A DNA stretch of 64,000 nt from Sarocladium kiliense (GCA_030734395.1 JAUZTG010000048.1:434001-498000), one strand, 5' to 3'; numbered from the stretch's first letter, positions 42,114 through 54,087 are shown. Made by a program: numbers and translations. The notes: generated by a model not told the origin, from the letters alone.

Positions 42114-43338
42114 ATGCCCGACAACGATCGGTCTGAGCCCGTGGCTGGCGGGACTCAGAAAAGCTCATCTTCGCCACTATCGAATCCTCAGAGCCCCGGC
42201 AGCCAAGGCGACCAGCAGCAGTGGGAAGAGAATGTCGTGAATGACATTGAGGCGGACACTCATGGCTCTGACCATGATGACGATGGCTATGAGTCTGGCT
42301 CAGGGCGTGCTTCCACTGCCTCGACATCGTTGTCCTCAAGCATCAATGACTACATGTTTGAGAACAACCGGCGCTATCACAAGTTCAAGGAAGGGAGGTA
42401 TCTACTTCCCAATGATGAGGTGGAGCAGAATCGAGAGGATATGAAACATTGCATGGTTATGCTGTTGTGTAACCATGAGCTTCATTTCGCGCCGCTGCAG
42501 AACCCGCAGAAGGTGCTGGACATCGGGACGGGAACCGGAATCTGGGCGATTGAAAGTGAGTTTCCCGGCTGCGCGACGGTTGTACGCCCATAGCAATCGT
42601 CATCCTGCTAACTTTACCCAGTGGGCGACAAATACCCTGGCGCTGAGGTTATCGGCATCGACCTCAGTCCAATCCAGTCATCATGGGTACCTCCAAACGT
42701 GAGGTTCTTCATTGACGATGCCGAGGCAGACTGGACCGACTCAGAAAACAGCCTTGATTACGTCCATCTTAGACATATGGGTATGGCTATCAAGGACTGG
42801 CCTAGAGCGCTTCGCCAAGCCTATTCGTACGTGTCTCATGCCGAAATAGCTTGCGAGTATTTCTTTACTGACCTGAGATCTCAGAACACTCAAGCCAGGT
42901 GGTTGGATAGAATTCCAGGACCTGCGGCTGGCAATCTCATGTGACGACGACAGCATGCCTGCAGACTACGGTGTCAGCGAGTTCCTCTCAAATCTCGCCG
43001 ACGGCTTCTCCACCCTCGGCTACGACTTGCTCAGCTTGGAGAAGAACCAGGCTCGCCTCCAAGAGGCCGGCTTCATTAACATCAAGGAGATGGTGTGGAA
43101 GGTGCCTGTGGGGATTTGGCCTAAAGATAGGCTACTGAAGGAGGTTGGCATGTATAATCGCGAGGTTCTCTCTGAGGCGCTACAAGGGGTGAGCATGGGC
43201 CCCTACACGAGGGGATTGGGATGGACAGCCGCACAGGTCGAGGTCTTCCTGACAAAGGTCCGCAAGTCGTTGGCGGATTCAAGCGTGCATTCTTACTATA
43301 CTTTTCACGTAGTGTATGGGCAGAAGCCACCGGGGTAG
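42114..43338 (+). CDS. LaeA-like class I SAM methyltransferase
   Basis: Three exons (42114-42555, 42622-42826, 42885-43338) give 366 aa. The N-terminal 80 residues are Ser/Asp-rich and disordered. Then comes the usual start of this fungal family (NDYMFENNRRYHKFKEGRYLLPND). Motif I is VLDIGTGTGIWAIEMGDKYP, which spans the first splice junction. Next are EVIGIDLSPIQ, then DYVHLRHMGMAIKDWPRAL and, across the second junction, LKPGGWIEFQDL. These are standard for Methyltransf_23 relatives of LaeA/Tam1. LaeA itself controls secondary metabolism in the nucleus, but fungi have many paralogues, some working on metabolites. Which applies here cannot be told. It is convergent with a FAD monooxygenase, 113 bp between stops. 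Confidence 0.9.
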
Positions 43339-43451
43339 TGCTGGGCCAGTATCTCTCATGACAATCTCCTCGGTATTTAGCCATTTGAATGATAAGCGAG
43401 GGCGTTCTGAGAACGGACTCAAGGGCATGCAGATAAGTCGTAGAACCTCCA

Positions 43452-44890
43452 TCACTTATCAACACCTTTAATCGCAACGACCATGTTCCTGAGCTTATCC
43501 ATATCCTGGACCATCTTGCCTTCGTTGATCGCTGTGTCAACAGCCTGCGCGCACCTTTCCACAACTTCGGCACCATACGCATCCATGGCTGGCTTGAGTT
43601 CCTGGTTCCCCTTGGACACCTCTACGAGTGCCGCCACAACCTTAGCAGCATCGTCTATAGCGTGATTGACACCCTGGCCACGGACTTTGCGAGACACCGT
43701 GAAGTTAGCATATTCGGTTCTCACCACAAAACATGGGCTTGTATTCGGCTGGAAAGAGGACTCACATGGCAACATGGTATGGCACGAATCTCCGGCCAAC
43801 GTGATCCGACCACCGTGGTTAGGCCATGGAACAGGACGCCAGTAGGTGAGCGAGCGTACAAAGGCGGAAGAACCGTAGGAAAGTGCTTCGGCAGCAGACT
43901 TGAACGGCTCACAGAAGGGAAGTGTGTTCTCCTTGATGATCTTGACCGCCGCGTCACCCTCGATCTTGGGAGACTCGCCGCGCCAAATGCGGGTGATGTT
44001 GAATGTCCAAGTCGAGATGTCATCCGGGTCCTTGGCATCGTCCACTGTTGCCGAGTTTTAGTCAAGAGAACCCTCTATTTGCCTGTCCAGGGGTTCGGGT
44101 CTTTGGACGTACCTCCAAGGGCACACACCCCCATCTCCGAGTATGCCATTGTCCAAAGCGGATGGGCTTTGAGCGCCAACTCGGCCTTCTCCCTCCCGAG
44201 AACCGTGCTCGTGTATCCACACACAAAGTCAGATTGAGCGCAACGTGCCGCTTCTTCACCGAGCAAGATTTCTCTCATCTTAGATCGCGGTCCGTCAGCG
44301 CCCACAACCATGTCAACTGTAGTCTTGGACCCATCCTCAAAGGTGATGTGGACATTCTCGCCATCAGCTTCGACCGACTTCACGCCTTGGTTCCAGCGAA
44401 TATCAATACCTGTGGTAAGAAGCTTGCGGAGTTTATGTCTCAGGAGACGCTTGATGACACTGGGCGGTGAGCTAAACAGTAACTCGCCAGTATGGCCATT
44501 GAAGAATGTGATGCCTTCCGACACCTCGCTGCTTGCATTGGGATTGCAATAAGTGGTTTCGGTTTGGGCCCAAAGTTCAGGCGGTACAAGGGTTTGTATA
44601 ATCTCGTAACCCCAATGGATCATGAAGCTGATGGGTCGAGGTACTATCGAGGTAGTGAGCTGGTGGTCCTGCTGACCCATATTGCGAGTTTACCATGGCC
44701 TACCGAGATGATCCAGCGAGTCCTGCTTCTCGTACACCGTGACGTCGAAACCATTCTAGTAGGCGCGGTATCATCAGAAAAGGGGCCTTATCGAGAGTTG
44801 GACGTCTCTCACCTTCACCAAGCCTTGAGCGACGAGGAGACCGGTCACTCCAGCACCAATGATCGCGATGCGCTTGGGAGGAGTAGACAT
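43452..44890 (-). CDS. FAD-dependent aromatic-ring monooxygenase (salicylate hydroxylase-like)
   Basis: Five exons read leftwards (44890-44813, 44755-44704, 44643-44113, 44044-43766, 43684-43452) give 390 aa. Introns are 57, 60, 68 and 81 bp. The last intron is open in frame, but removing it restores the conserved MLPFRGQG, so it is a real intron. Family motifs: dinucleotide-binding GxGxxG as IAIIGAGVTG (residues 8-17), the NAD(P)H/FAD DG motif VVGADGPRSKMRE, and the FAD-ribityl GD motif ITLAGDSCHTMLP. Group A flavoprotein monooxygenases hydroxylate or epoxidise aromatic or terpenoid substrates using NAD(P)H and O2. The exact substrate is unknown. No targeting signal is visible. Confidence 0.88.
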
Positions 44891-45614
44891 GTTTCCGGAA
44901 TGATAAAAATGCTTGTTTACTAAAAACGGAACGCTGCAGTGACTCTGACGCAAAGGTCGCAATGGGTGGTCGGTGATCTTCCCAGGCCATGCTCACATTA
45001 AGGTAGAGGATCGCGGGGTCGGGTGGGGTTACTTGCAACTCTTATATCGAGTAAGCCAAGTATTGCAAGGATGCTGAGGGCACATGATAGAAAGATTATC
45101 TCGAGCCATGAGGGTACGATACGTGGCTGCTTCATAGATGCGTATGTTGCTCAATTCTGCCATGACCATTGCGTGCCGAGGAGTATCTCCCGCAAGTCCT
45201 AGTTGTCAGTGCTTGCTTTCTCCGTTGCGATAAGGACTCCCGAGCTTCTTCGGTGGGGGATGACAGGGCAAGGTGGCTCTTCTTCATATCAGATCCTAAG
45301 ACCCTTCAAAATAAGATTTTGTGGTGTTCTTTATCTAGAAGAACTCTAATCCTTCTCCAAGCATATGAGGATGTCTCGCCACGGCCCCCGAAGACCCCTA
45401 CGGTACCTAATCATATCCGAGTGTGACCCCACATGCCAATCGAAACACGGGACTTTCCAGTGTTCTGACTCAAACCTGCAGCACTCTCACTTCTTCAGCC
45501 CTGCGGCGCCTATCAGTAGTGTGCCTCACTTGCCTCACTCCCCAGTCATAATGGAAAAACGCTGAGAAACAAGCTGTGAACCCCAAAGGACTGCTCTCCT
45601 GTGACTTTGCGGGG
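44891..45614. other. divergent intergenic region
   Basis: About 720 bp between divergent starts of the monooxygenase and the G-patch gene. No gene or strong repeat seen. Confidence 0.5.
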
Positions 45615-46331
45615 ATGCGACGCTCGAGGGTCGAACGCGGCGATGAGGATCGGGCGAGCGACGACGACGACGATGTTGATGATGATGATGATGAGATTCC
45701 TCTTCATCACAAGCGGCCGTTTGGCTCGGGATTGAAACGCCAACGAGTCGAATTTGTACCAGCGCAAGATCCCAGCACGAGCATCATTCCAGAGCCTGTG
45801 CCCAGCGGGCCTTCGTCTGGGGATATCTACGCCAACATCGTCTTGGCTAGCAACAAGTCGAAGGGATCTGAGCAGGATGCAGATGAGCAAAAGCCTAAGC
45901 TCTGCACAGTCTGCAACTTATCATACACAACATCACTGGAGAAACACGAGGCAACCCTAGCGCATCAAGTGAGCCTTACTCACTCACACCCACCTTCAGC
46001 ACTTGACAGGTCTCGGATGGGCCTCCGTACCCTTGCCACCGCTGGCTGGGACCCTGATGCGCGGATCGGTCTTGGAAGAGAAGGCGAAGGCATGCGATTC
46101 CCAATCAAAGTCGCTGCGAAGGAGAACAATCTCGGCATTGGTGCAACAGCCCCAGAGCCATTGCCGCCAAAGGAAGAGAAGCCCAAGGCACTCAAAGCGA
46201 GAGAGCGAAAAGAACTGGAGAAGAAAGAGAAAAGAAAGGGCGAGAAGCTTCAGCAGGAGATATTTGGGAGGGTCGATGTGGATAGATACTTGAGAGGAGA
46301 GACAGGCGAAGATACTGGTCTGCGTCGTTAA
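45615..46331 (+). CDS. G-patch domain protein
   Basis: Intronless, 238 aa. ATG at 45615 (MRRSRVERG) is used because the open frame upstream has only non-ATG codons. The first part is strongly acidic (a run of Asp). A zinc-finger-like CTVCNLSYTTSLEKHEATLAHQ lies near residue 97, with Cys-x2-Cys and His-x5-His spacing. Next is a G-patch (RMGLRTLATAGWDPDARIG, LGREGEGMRFPI, NNLGIG; about 135-185) and a Lys/Glu-rich coiled tail. This finger plus G-patch order resembles GPANK1-type proteins. G-patches bind RNA or activate DEAH helicases, so a role in RNA processing in the nucleus is likely. Confidence 0.8.
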   Translation: MRRSRVERGDEDRASDDDDDVDDDDDEIPLHHKRPFGSGLKRQRVEFVPAQDPSTSIIPEPVPSGPSSGDIYANIVLASNKSKGSEQDADEQKPKLCTVCNLSYTTSLEKHEATLAHQVSLTHSHPPSALDRSRMGLRTLATAGWDPDARIGLGREGEGMRFPIKVAAKENNLGIGATAPEPLPPKEEKPKALKARERKELEKKEKRKGEKLQQEIFGRVDVDRYLRGETGEDTGLRR

Positions 46332-46839
46332 GGCCGATCGCTACTTGGAGGCATTTAAAAGGGATATACCAATCAAACACATAAATACACTACCACAGCC
46401 TTCTAATTCACAGCAGTTCTGCGCAACGTCGTGCCTTTGGACTACCATGTCTGGAACTTTGCAAAAACGGTGTATGCTAAACGGAGCCTAAACGAGCCAC
46501 CGTCAGCGCCAGCCAATATGGAGGCTGAGACATGAAAACGGTGAACCCCGCCAACGTCCGACACTTCACAGACCCATGACGACGATGCTAACATTGATGC
46601 TCCTCCTTTAGCTCTGCAATCTACACCTGTCCAATTCAGCCTGGCCTTCTTACTCCGCGACGAGCCGTTTGATATCCTTGTCTTTCTTTCTGAGCGTTCG
46701 CGCATCTTTCAATCCTCATTCTTTTCGCTACAATCCACCACGGACACCACGGACACAACGGACGTCGTCTAGTCGAGCTCGTCGCTGCCAAATCTCCAAA
46801 CGCGAGTAGGCATAGGCAGACGTGCCGCCCAGTTCCAAG
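46332..46839. other. intergenic region upstream of SEC1
   Basis: About 510 bp. Near 46737-46763 is a short run of CGGACAC-like units. Otherwise nothing beyond the expected 3' UTR and SEC1 promoter. Confidence 0.45.
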
Positions 46840-49286
46840 ATGGGGTTATCCATCATCCAAGAACAGCACAATGGTATTATGTGATGCTATACTTTGTCCT
46901 TGAGGTAGTCAAGCTGACGCGCCGTATAGTCATCGTCAACGAGATCAAGAACATCACACAGGGCGACGTAAGACCCGCTTCGACCTCCCTGTCGCACGAG
47001 CGCATACTGACTTCGAACCCTCTTCCCCGTATAGTGGAAATGCCTAATAGTTGACGACAACTCGAAGAAGATTATCGACAACGTTGTCAAGGAAGATGAC
47101 ATTCTCAACAATAACATCGCGAGTATGAGTCCAGTCCGGCAACTGTCGTCAAGCTCCGAATCCTGACAGCTTCCAGCAATCGAGCGCATCGAGAGCCGCC
47201 GCGAACCGAACCCCGAGATGGATGCCATCTACATCCTCTCCCCCGAGTCGTACGTTGTCGAGTGTCTGCTGGCAGACTTCCAAGTGCGCCGGTACAAGAG
47301 GTCATATCTTGTCTGGACCGGATTGCTCGACCCTCAGCTACGGCGCAAGATCGACGACTTTCCGGGAATCAGGCAGCTGAGAGCGGCTTCGAATACCTTG
47401 TTTGCCGATTTCTTCCCGAGGGAAGCACAGCTCGTGACATTCCGCGACCCGTGGAGCTTTCCACTTCTCTACCACCCAGCTTGCAATGCGCTCGTGCCGA
47501 AGCACATGCAAATGCTAGCCCAAAGAGTCCGCACCCCTAAATGTTGTCCTTCACAGCTGGTACTAACCCTGATCAGATCGCAGGCGTCTGCATAACGCTA
47601 GGAGAATACCCCAAAGTGCGATACTATCGGCCAACGAACGCAATACATGAAGCCTCAGTTCTCTGCTCCCATCTCGCGAGGTTCGTTCAGGAGGAGCTGG
47701 ATGGATACGCACAATGGGATCCCAACTTTCCACCACCGAGCCAACGACCGACGGCCAATCTCGTGATCACCGATCGATCAATGGACCTGATGGCACCTTT
47801 AATACATGAATTCTCCTATCAGGCCATGGCCCATGACCTGTTGCCGATCAAAGATGGAGACAAGGTCATTTTCCACACCACGATCAATGAAGGAACTCCC
47901 GAGGCCGAGGAAAAGGACATGGAGCTTAGCGACAAGGACAAGGTGTGGGTGGACAATCGACACAGACACATGAAGGATACCATCGACAAACTGATGGAGG
48001 ACTTCCGCAAGTTCATGGACCAGAACCCACATTTCACCAACGCCGAAGCAGACACGACGAACCTCAACTCGATTCGAGATATGTTAGCTGGATTGCCCCA
48101 GTTCCAGGAGATGAAAGAGGCCTACTCACTTCATCTGACTATGGCGCAAGAGTGCATGAACATCTTCGAGAAGAACCATCTCATGGATATCGCTTCTGTT
48201 GAGCAGACTCTCGCCACTGGCTTGGATGAGGACCTCAAGAAGCCAAAGAACATTCTACTATCGGTTGCCCAGCTATTGGACGACGACACAATTACGCCAC
48301 TGGATCGTCTGCGCCTTATCACCATGTTCCTCCTGTATCGAGGCGGTGTCATCATGGAGGACATCAAGCGCCTCCTTTCACACGCGTCCCTCCCATTACA
48401 AGAGCTTGAGGCGATTAACAATCTCGAGCTTCTCGGTGGCAGGATAACACACCCCTTCAAGGAGCAACGAAACCCATACACACCCCTATTCCCCAAGGAC
48501 CCGAAGACTATGCAAGTTAACGAGGAGTACGGTCTTTCACGGTTCGAACCAACCATCAAGCCGCTACTCCACCACCTTATCAGCGGCACACTCGACCAAA
48601 ACATCTTCCCCTACGTCAAACCTCCCATGGACCCTAATGAGGACCTGCTGGCAGCTCAAGGTGGTTCTCTTCGTGCCGGCCGGCCAAACTGGGCCGCTGC
48701 TGGTCGACGACAGACGGAAAACCACCAACGCATCATCATCTTCATGGCCGGCGGTGCTACCTACAGCGAAAGCCGCGTCTGCTACGACATGGGCAACGAG
48801 CGCGGACGCGATGTCGTCCTCGTCACATCCCACATGCTTACCCCACAACTCTTCATCCGCCAAGTCAAGGATCTTAGTCGCGAACGCCGCCAACTCGATC
48901 TCCCTATGGAACGTCCCAAGAGACATGCTCCAGCTCACCTCTTCGACCGTCCCACTCCTCCTCCAGGACCAGGTCTACCCGGTCCTGGAAGACCCGGACA
49001 GCCCCTCACCGCACCTCTTCGCCCAGGTGGCACGGCCAGTCCCGCAAACAGCGGCTACAGGCCATCACTACCCCCCGGCGCAGGAGGCGGTCTTCCAGGA
49101 CGACCAATTGCACCGTCTGCTCCAGCACCGCCAGTTCAAGGGATGAACAACATGTCTCTCAACCCTTCGGCCCGGCCAGGACGACCGACTAGTAGCCAAG
49201 GAACACCGGAGCCGCCGAATGGTGGTTCGGATGGGAAGCTGCATAAGGAGAAGAAGAGGAGGAACTTCCTTGGTATGAAGAAGTGA
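46840..49286 (+). CDS. SEC1: Sec1/Munc18 family protein Sec1
   Basis: Five exons (46840-46873, 46930-46967, 47035-47122, 47177-47526, 47577-49286) give 739 aa. The N-terminus MGLSIIQEQHNVIVNEIKN and WKCLIVDDNSKKIIDNV (domain 1) are diagnostic of Sec1 rather than Sly1 or Vps45. DAIYILSPE, ANLVITDRSMDLMAPLIHEFSYQ and the domain 3 helical arch (RLRLITMFLLYRGG) follow, ending in RIIIFMAGGATYSESR. Sec1 binds assembled exocytic SNARE complexes at the plasma membrane and promotes vesicle fusion at growth sites. The last 110 residues are Pro/Gly-rich (PGPGLPGPGRPGQP), an extension typical of filamentous fungi. The fourth intron has an unusual GTCCGC donor but a strong TACTAAC branch site; removing it gives LAQRIAGVCITLGEYP. 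Confidence 0.93.
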
Positions 49287-49715
49287 GGGATGTGCTGTGC
49301 TTTTGCTTGGAGGGAGTTGTTCTTGGGTATAAAGTGGCTGGAGCATGGCGTCGCGGGGGCCTTCTGTGAGCATAAGGTAGCTGAAAATCTAAGCGTGTCA
49401 TCCACTGCTTTACTTCCAATCTTTAAGTGGTGTGAGCCCGTGAGGTGCCCGTGCTGCTTGCATATCAAAGGCTGGAGAGAGAGAGCGTTGAGATTCACAC
49501 GGAGAGTCAAAACAAGTCACGCAATCAGGCATGTATCAAAAGGATTTCATCTCCACAACGTCAATTCACGGGTTTCCTACTCCTACATCATAGCCTACCT
49601 ACATCATAGCCTATCTCACCCCGAGTCATAGAAGCAACCCGTGCATATTGTCAACTGCTTCGTCATACACGTACGTCGTCCACCAAGCAGTCTCGAAGTG
49701 GCCAGTCAACTGCCC
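49287..49715. other. 3' intergenic region between convergent genes
   Basis: About 430 bp between convergent stop codons, with a perfect 16-bp tandem duplication at 49582-49613. Confidence 0.55.
49582..49613. repeat. 16-bp tandem duplication
   Basis: CCTACATCATAGCCTA occurs twice back to back without mismatch, in 3' UTR territory. It looks like a recent slippage duplication. Confidence 0.9.
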
Positions 49716-52258
49716 TTACTGACGACCAAAAGCTCCCCTGGAACCATTTCCAGGCGGAGGCATCCCCCTGCCCCCCTCGAAAGGGGAGCCCATGAACTCC
49801 ATACCTGGAGGAGGACCGTTAAATCCTTCCATACCGGGAGGAAGATATCCAGGAGGCGGTGGGCCATTGAAGAAGCCAGGTGGTGGTAAAGGCATGTTTC
49901 GCGGCGGCGGCATCCCGCCGATGGCATCTGGAGGAGGCAAACCGCCCGGAGGGAAGTTGGGGGGAAACATGTGTTGCATAGGCATGTTCCGAACCGGCCC
50001 ACCGGCGAGACCAGGAGGCGGTCCCATGGCATTGCCCCGTTGCTGAGGCGGTGGTGGAGGCATCTGCCCACCTCCGGGCATCCAGTTGTGGCCCATCTGA
50101 TCGAGACCTGGTGGCGGGCCAGGACGCTGAAGAATTTGCGTCGGGTGGTTCGGCCTCTGATCGGCATCCGGATGGTGGAAAGGCTCTTCCATACCAAAAC
50201 CCGGTGGTTGCTGGTGGCGACTTGAACGTTGAGAGGCCCGGCTGTCTCTAGCGTAGTCTGGCTCTCGTTCGTGAGGCTGAGGCATGGGGCTTTGTTTTGG
50301 CGGCTGACCCATAGGCAAATTATGCTGCTGAGGACCTTGTGCGCTTGGCGTGGTGCGCATGAGATTCATCAAGAATTCCGTATTGCTGTTGTTTCGAGAA
50401 GCGTTGCCGGTGTCGGCACGCTGTGATGTTTGGCTGGATAACCTCCTATGGTGACCCATAATGTCCTGCATCAACTGGTTCGAGTATGCCGCTTGCGACT
50501 GTGCTTGCGATTGCGATGGAGGAGGAGGAGAGACCATCTCTTGAATGCCCTGTGGAGGTGGGGGACCCATAGGGCCATCACGGCGCTCGGCACCCATTCC
50601 ATATGGTTGGAAAGACTCAGGAGAAGCGATAGAGCCTTGTTTAGAACCAGGGTGGGAGCCACGTGGGCCATGGCTCTGCTCGTGAGGCTGCTGCGGCTGA
50701 TGCTGCGCATGCGGTTGAGGTGGAGCTGAGAAAGGAGACAAGCCAGGAGGGGTTGCAGTCGCAGATTGTTTATGGAGCTTCATGATGAGCTGTTGGAAGG
50801 CTTGTCGTTCCTCTTCAGCACCATGCTGCCCCGGCATGCCTGAGGATACAGGGGCGCCTCCTGAGGGCATGGCACCGGCGAGGGCACCCATGGAGAAGGC
50901 AGCTAGTGGATTGGAGGCTTCGGGGCGCGCGTGCGGCACTTCAGCTGGCGGCGTAGCTGAAGCAGGGACCTGGGGAGCGTTGAAGAACGAGGTAAACCTA
51001 GAGGACTTGCCAGGTCCTTTGGATTTGGGTGGTTGAGTAGGTTGGTCGCCAGCCGGACTGGATGTCTCCAACCCGCTGTTTCCGCCGAAGTTAAGGAAGA
51101 ATTTGTCTGGCCCCGTCTCGACAGCTGGCGCCGACTGAACAGGTGGTTTGTGTGTCTCGATCGCCGCCTCAGTTGATTGTTGCTCAGCAGCGGCAGCTGA
51201 GTTCTTAGCCTTCTTCATTTCCTCCATCCACTTCTGGAAGTCCTGTTGTGTCCGCTTCTCGTGCTTCGGCTCGACAGGCTCATCAAACCACTCGGGCTCC
51301 TGCTCGTTGCGATAGTTGTCGTTGTCACGACCCCAACGTCGGTCCTTCTGCTTATTGCGGCGGTCATCCTCAATGACAGGATCACGATCCCTCCAACTTT
51401 TGGCCCGATCAATGCGCTCCCTTTTGTCTGGAACTGAGCTCTCTGCTTCGGGTTTTCCAGCCCATCCTTCAGACTTGTTCCTTCCAAGTCCGTTCCGGGC
51501 TCGGCCGTCTTCGTCAATTGCTCGGTCTCTGCTTAAGGCATCGAAATTTCGCATCGGTCGATCTCGCGCAGTGTCGCGGTCATCTCGGTCCCGCTGGGGT
51601 CGTTTCTCATCCCTAAAGCTTCCCATGCGACCAGCGAAGCGCTCTGCTCCATCGGCACCGAAGCTCTTCCGAGGCTTGACCGGTGTCCATCCATCACTGT
51701 CTTGGTCTGTATCATTGCGTCGCCGGAGAGCGATATTGCGGCCGAAGCGGTCCTGATTATCTGGCTCTCTTAAGCCTTCGCCTTCGTGTTCATGGGGTTT
51801 GGCACCTCGTGCTGATGCAAATGCCATTCGGGGAGGCGCGAGCACAAAATCCTCAGGATCTACGTATAGTGTCTTGGTTAGAATGTTTACAAGGAAGGAG
51901 TCAGGATGGATAATGCCTCCACCCGGGACATGTATGAAGACTAACTTGCGCTATTGCGAGACGCATGGCGCTCATAGCCAGGGCGTCGATTTGTGTGATC
52001 ATGCGGAGGGTTATCCCCAGTCCGAGGACGGTCATTCGTGTTGGCTTTGTTCTGAGCGCGTATTTGTTCGAGTGGTGCGCTGAGTGAAGAGGTCAATTAG
52101 CGTTGTGTGACGAGGTAATGGAAGGGCACAGAATCAGGGCGGAGCATGGGCAAGACGCACCCCATCCACTCCTCGGCGGGAGGTAATCGTTCGGGCTTTA
52201 TACATAGTTGCGAGGCTCTGAGATGAAGCAATTCATCTGCAGAGTATCGGAGGGCCAT
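49716..52258 (-). CDS. putative eIF4E-binding 4E-T-like protein, Pro/Gln-rich
   Basis: Three exons read leftwards (52258-52161, 52079-51946, 51859-49716) give 791 aa. The first exon encodes MALRYSADELLHLRASQLC. YSADELL (residues 5-11) is a canonical YxxxxL-phi eIF4E-binding motif placed at the extreme N-terminus, as in 4E-T. The joined exons give NPEDFVLAPPRMAFASARG, followed by an Arg/Asp-rich stretch (RDEKRPQRDRDDRDTARDR). Further on are FTSFFNAP, the helix EEERQAFQQLIMKLHKQS and NTEFLMNLMRT, which look like short binding helices. The C-terminal 250 residues are Pro/Gly/Met-rich. 4E-T proteins repress translation and recruit mRNA decay factors in P-bodies; the assignment rests on the motif and architecture. 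Confidence 0.75.
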
Positions 52259-53796
52259 CGCAGGGCGGATGCAGCCCAATGCGCATCGGGGCACGCGATT
52301 TGGGGAAATCCAGGCGGTGGTCGTCAGGTCGAGGGAGCAACTGTAGCACGGTTGAAGTCCGAAAAATGCAAGAACAAAGTGAACGGTGTTGACTTTCAAA
52401 TATATGAGAGCAAGATGGTCAGTTTGTAGATGTTGAGAGGAGTGCGCGGATGGCGGTATGAGCACGGAACGAAGTCAGTGGTCGTGGTGGTGTGTTGCTG
52501 GCGCAAAGGTGAAAGAGGAGGCAGAAGGAGGAAGTGACGATAGCAGCCAGGCAGCTGGTGCGCAAGCCACACTTGAGCCACCCTAGCGGTCACCCTCGCT
52601 AGGCTCCCTGAAGTAGGGACCTATGGGAGTTGGGGCCACCTAAAACGCCCTGCTCCACGGAGCTTGGGTCACCTGACCAGTCAGAGAGGGTCACCAGCCA
52701 CACCGTCCTCACCGGAATTGGGTTACGGCACCAGGAACCGTTAGCACTGGAGAAGTCAACGGAACATGGATATCCATCACAGGATCCGTCTACGCCAAGG
52801 TTTGCGTGTCGCAACTGGTTCTATGAGGAGCACTCTATCACAGATCCTAATTGACCGAGATCGCGGACTACTTGAGTTCATATGCCTTTGAAAGAGCCGG
52901 CGGTATGGACAGAAAGGACACATGGTGACTCAGAATGGTCACCTCTACGTGATATCGACAGGCTGAAGTGAACTACCATACGATATTGAGGATGGTGCTG
53001 GCGATGTTGTACATGATTCACTTTATGTTTGACCCAGGCTTTACCTGTGACTCGGCAAGATCAGCGAGCTTAGTTGGTGCCTCCAACCCTGACCGGTGTC
53101 ATGTTGAAGAGAGAGTTGCCTGGCCTTGAAGCTGAATAGTAGTAGAGATCCATTGAACAGCAATGAATTTCCCTTCAATCTCCCTCTTTCGAAAGATTGT
53201 GTTTTGATGCTCAAGACTTTGGGCTGTGCCACAACATGACGACATCTGATATGACAAATCTTGGCCAGCACACAGCTCGCTGCATCTGCTACTGAAAACA
53301 TTCCACGATGATGACGACAAGGCAACGTACGTCCACTCTCCAATGAGGGTTGAGAGACACTGCAATCCTATCAGTCAATTCGAATATGACAACGAATCTG
53401 CATCAGAAATTCCATGGCATACCCAGTCGCTGGTCTGGAACACCCTGACTCCCGGCTGCCAACGACGCAATTCTTTCTGTAAGCAGTATGTGAGTGCCAT
53501 GTAACCACGCCAAGCACCCAGCAGATGTCATTGCTGAGCCGCACCTTATTCCAATTAGAGTTTTGTGCATTCTAGCTGAGAGACGCGGGTATAAAAAGCT
53601 CTAAGAAGAAGGAAGACATATGTCATCTTGGCCAAGGTCAGTTGTCCCCGGCACACATTCCATTTCCTGTTCTTGAATTCGGATTTCTCCCCTGCTTTGC
53701 AAGACCATAAGCATTTCGCTAAAGCCTTGGGTATGTCTGCCGTGACAAAAATGCATAATCAGCCTAGTAAAGCCAGAGCAGGAATGTTTCATCCAA
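52259..53796. other. intergenic region
   Basis: About 1.5 kb with no supported gene. A TATAAAAA at 53590-53597 suggests a promoter firing rightwards towards the small frame at 53797. Confidence 0.45.
53590..53597 (+). promoter_or_regulatory. TATA box
   Basis: TATAAAAA in a GC-rich setting, about 200 bp before a short open frame. It is the clearest TATA motif in this stretch. Confidence 0.4.
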
Positions 53797-54087
53797 ATGA
53801 CTTCAAGAACAAAGACACGCCTTGTTCATGGTGCCCTGCCGCTATTGCAGGGGGGTGTTTGCTGCGCTGGTGTCGCAGCAGTCCTTGCGCCGGTGTTCGT
53901 CCTGATCTGTCCATATGCCTACGCTCGCGAGTGTCTAAAGAAGGATGAGAACAGTTCGTACGCGAAGGAAGGAGAGGAGGGTCGAAGGCAATCAGGATCA
54001 AGTGGAACAGGGTGCACTGTGGCTCGCCCAACCTCTGAGCAGCCTGAATCACGGCCTCCTATGACGGATCGGCTCGCAGTGTCATAG
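53797..54087 (+). CDS. possible small membrane protein, unrecognised
   Basis: A 96-codon frame from ATG to TAG. After a basic N-terminus (MTSRTKTRL) it has a hydrophobic, Cys-containing segment (GVCCAGVAAVLAPVFVLICPYAYA, split here as GVCCAGVAAVLAP and VFVLICPYAYA) and a hydrophilic Ser/Glu-rich tail. One membrane helix with basic residues before it is plausible. A TATA box lies 200 bp upstream. I recognise no family, and a short chance frame cannot be excluded. Confidence 0.3.
   Translation: MTSRTKTRLVHGALPLLQGGVCCAGVAAVLAPVFVLICPYAYARECLKKDENSSYAKEGEEGRRQSGSSGTGCTVARPTSEQPESRPPMTDRLAVS

Noticed and set aside
43685..43765. in-frame read-through of the last intron of the FAD monooxygenase as coding sequence
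   Set aside because: The 81-bp stretch is open, but it interrupts the conserved MLPFRGQG block and has proper GTGAGT..AAAG ends.
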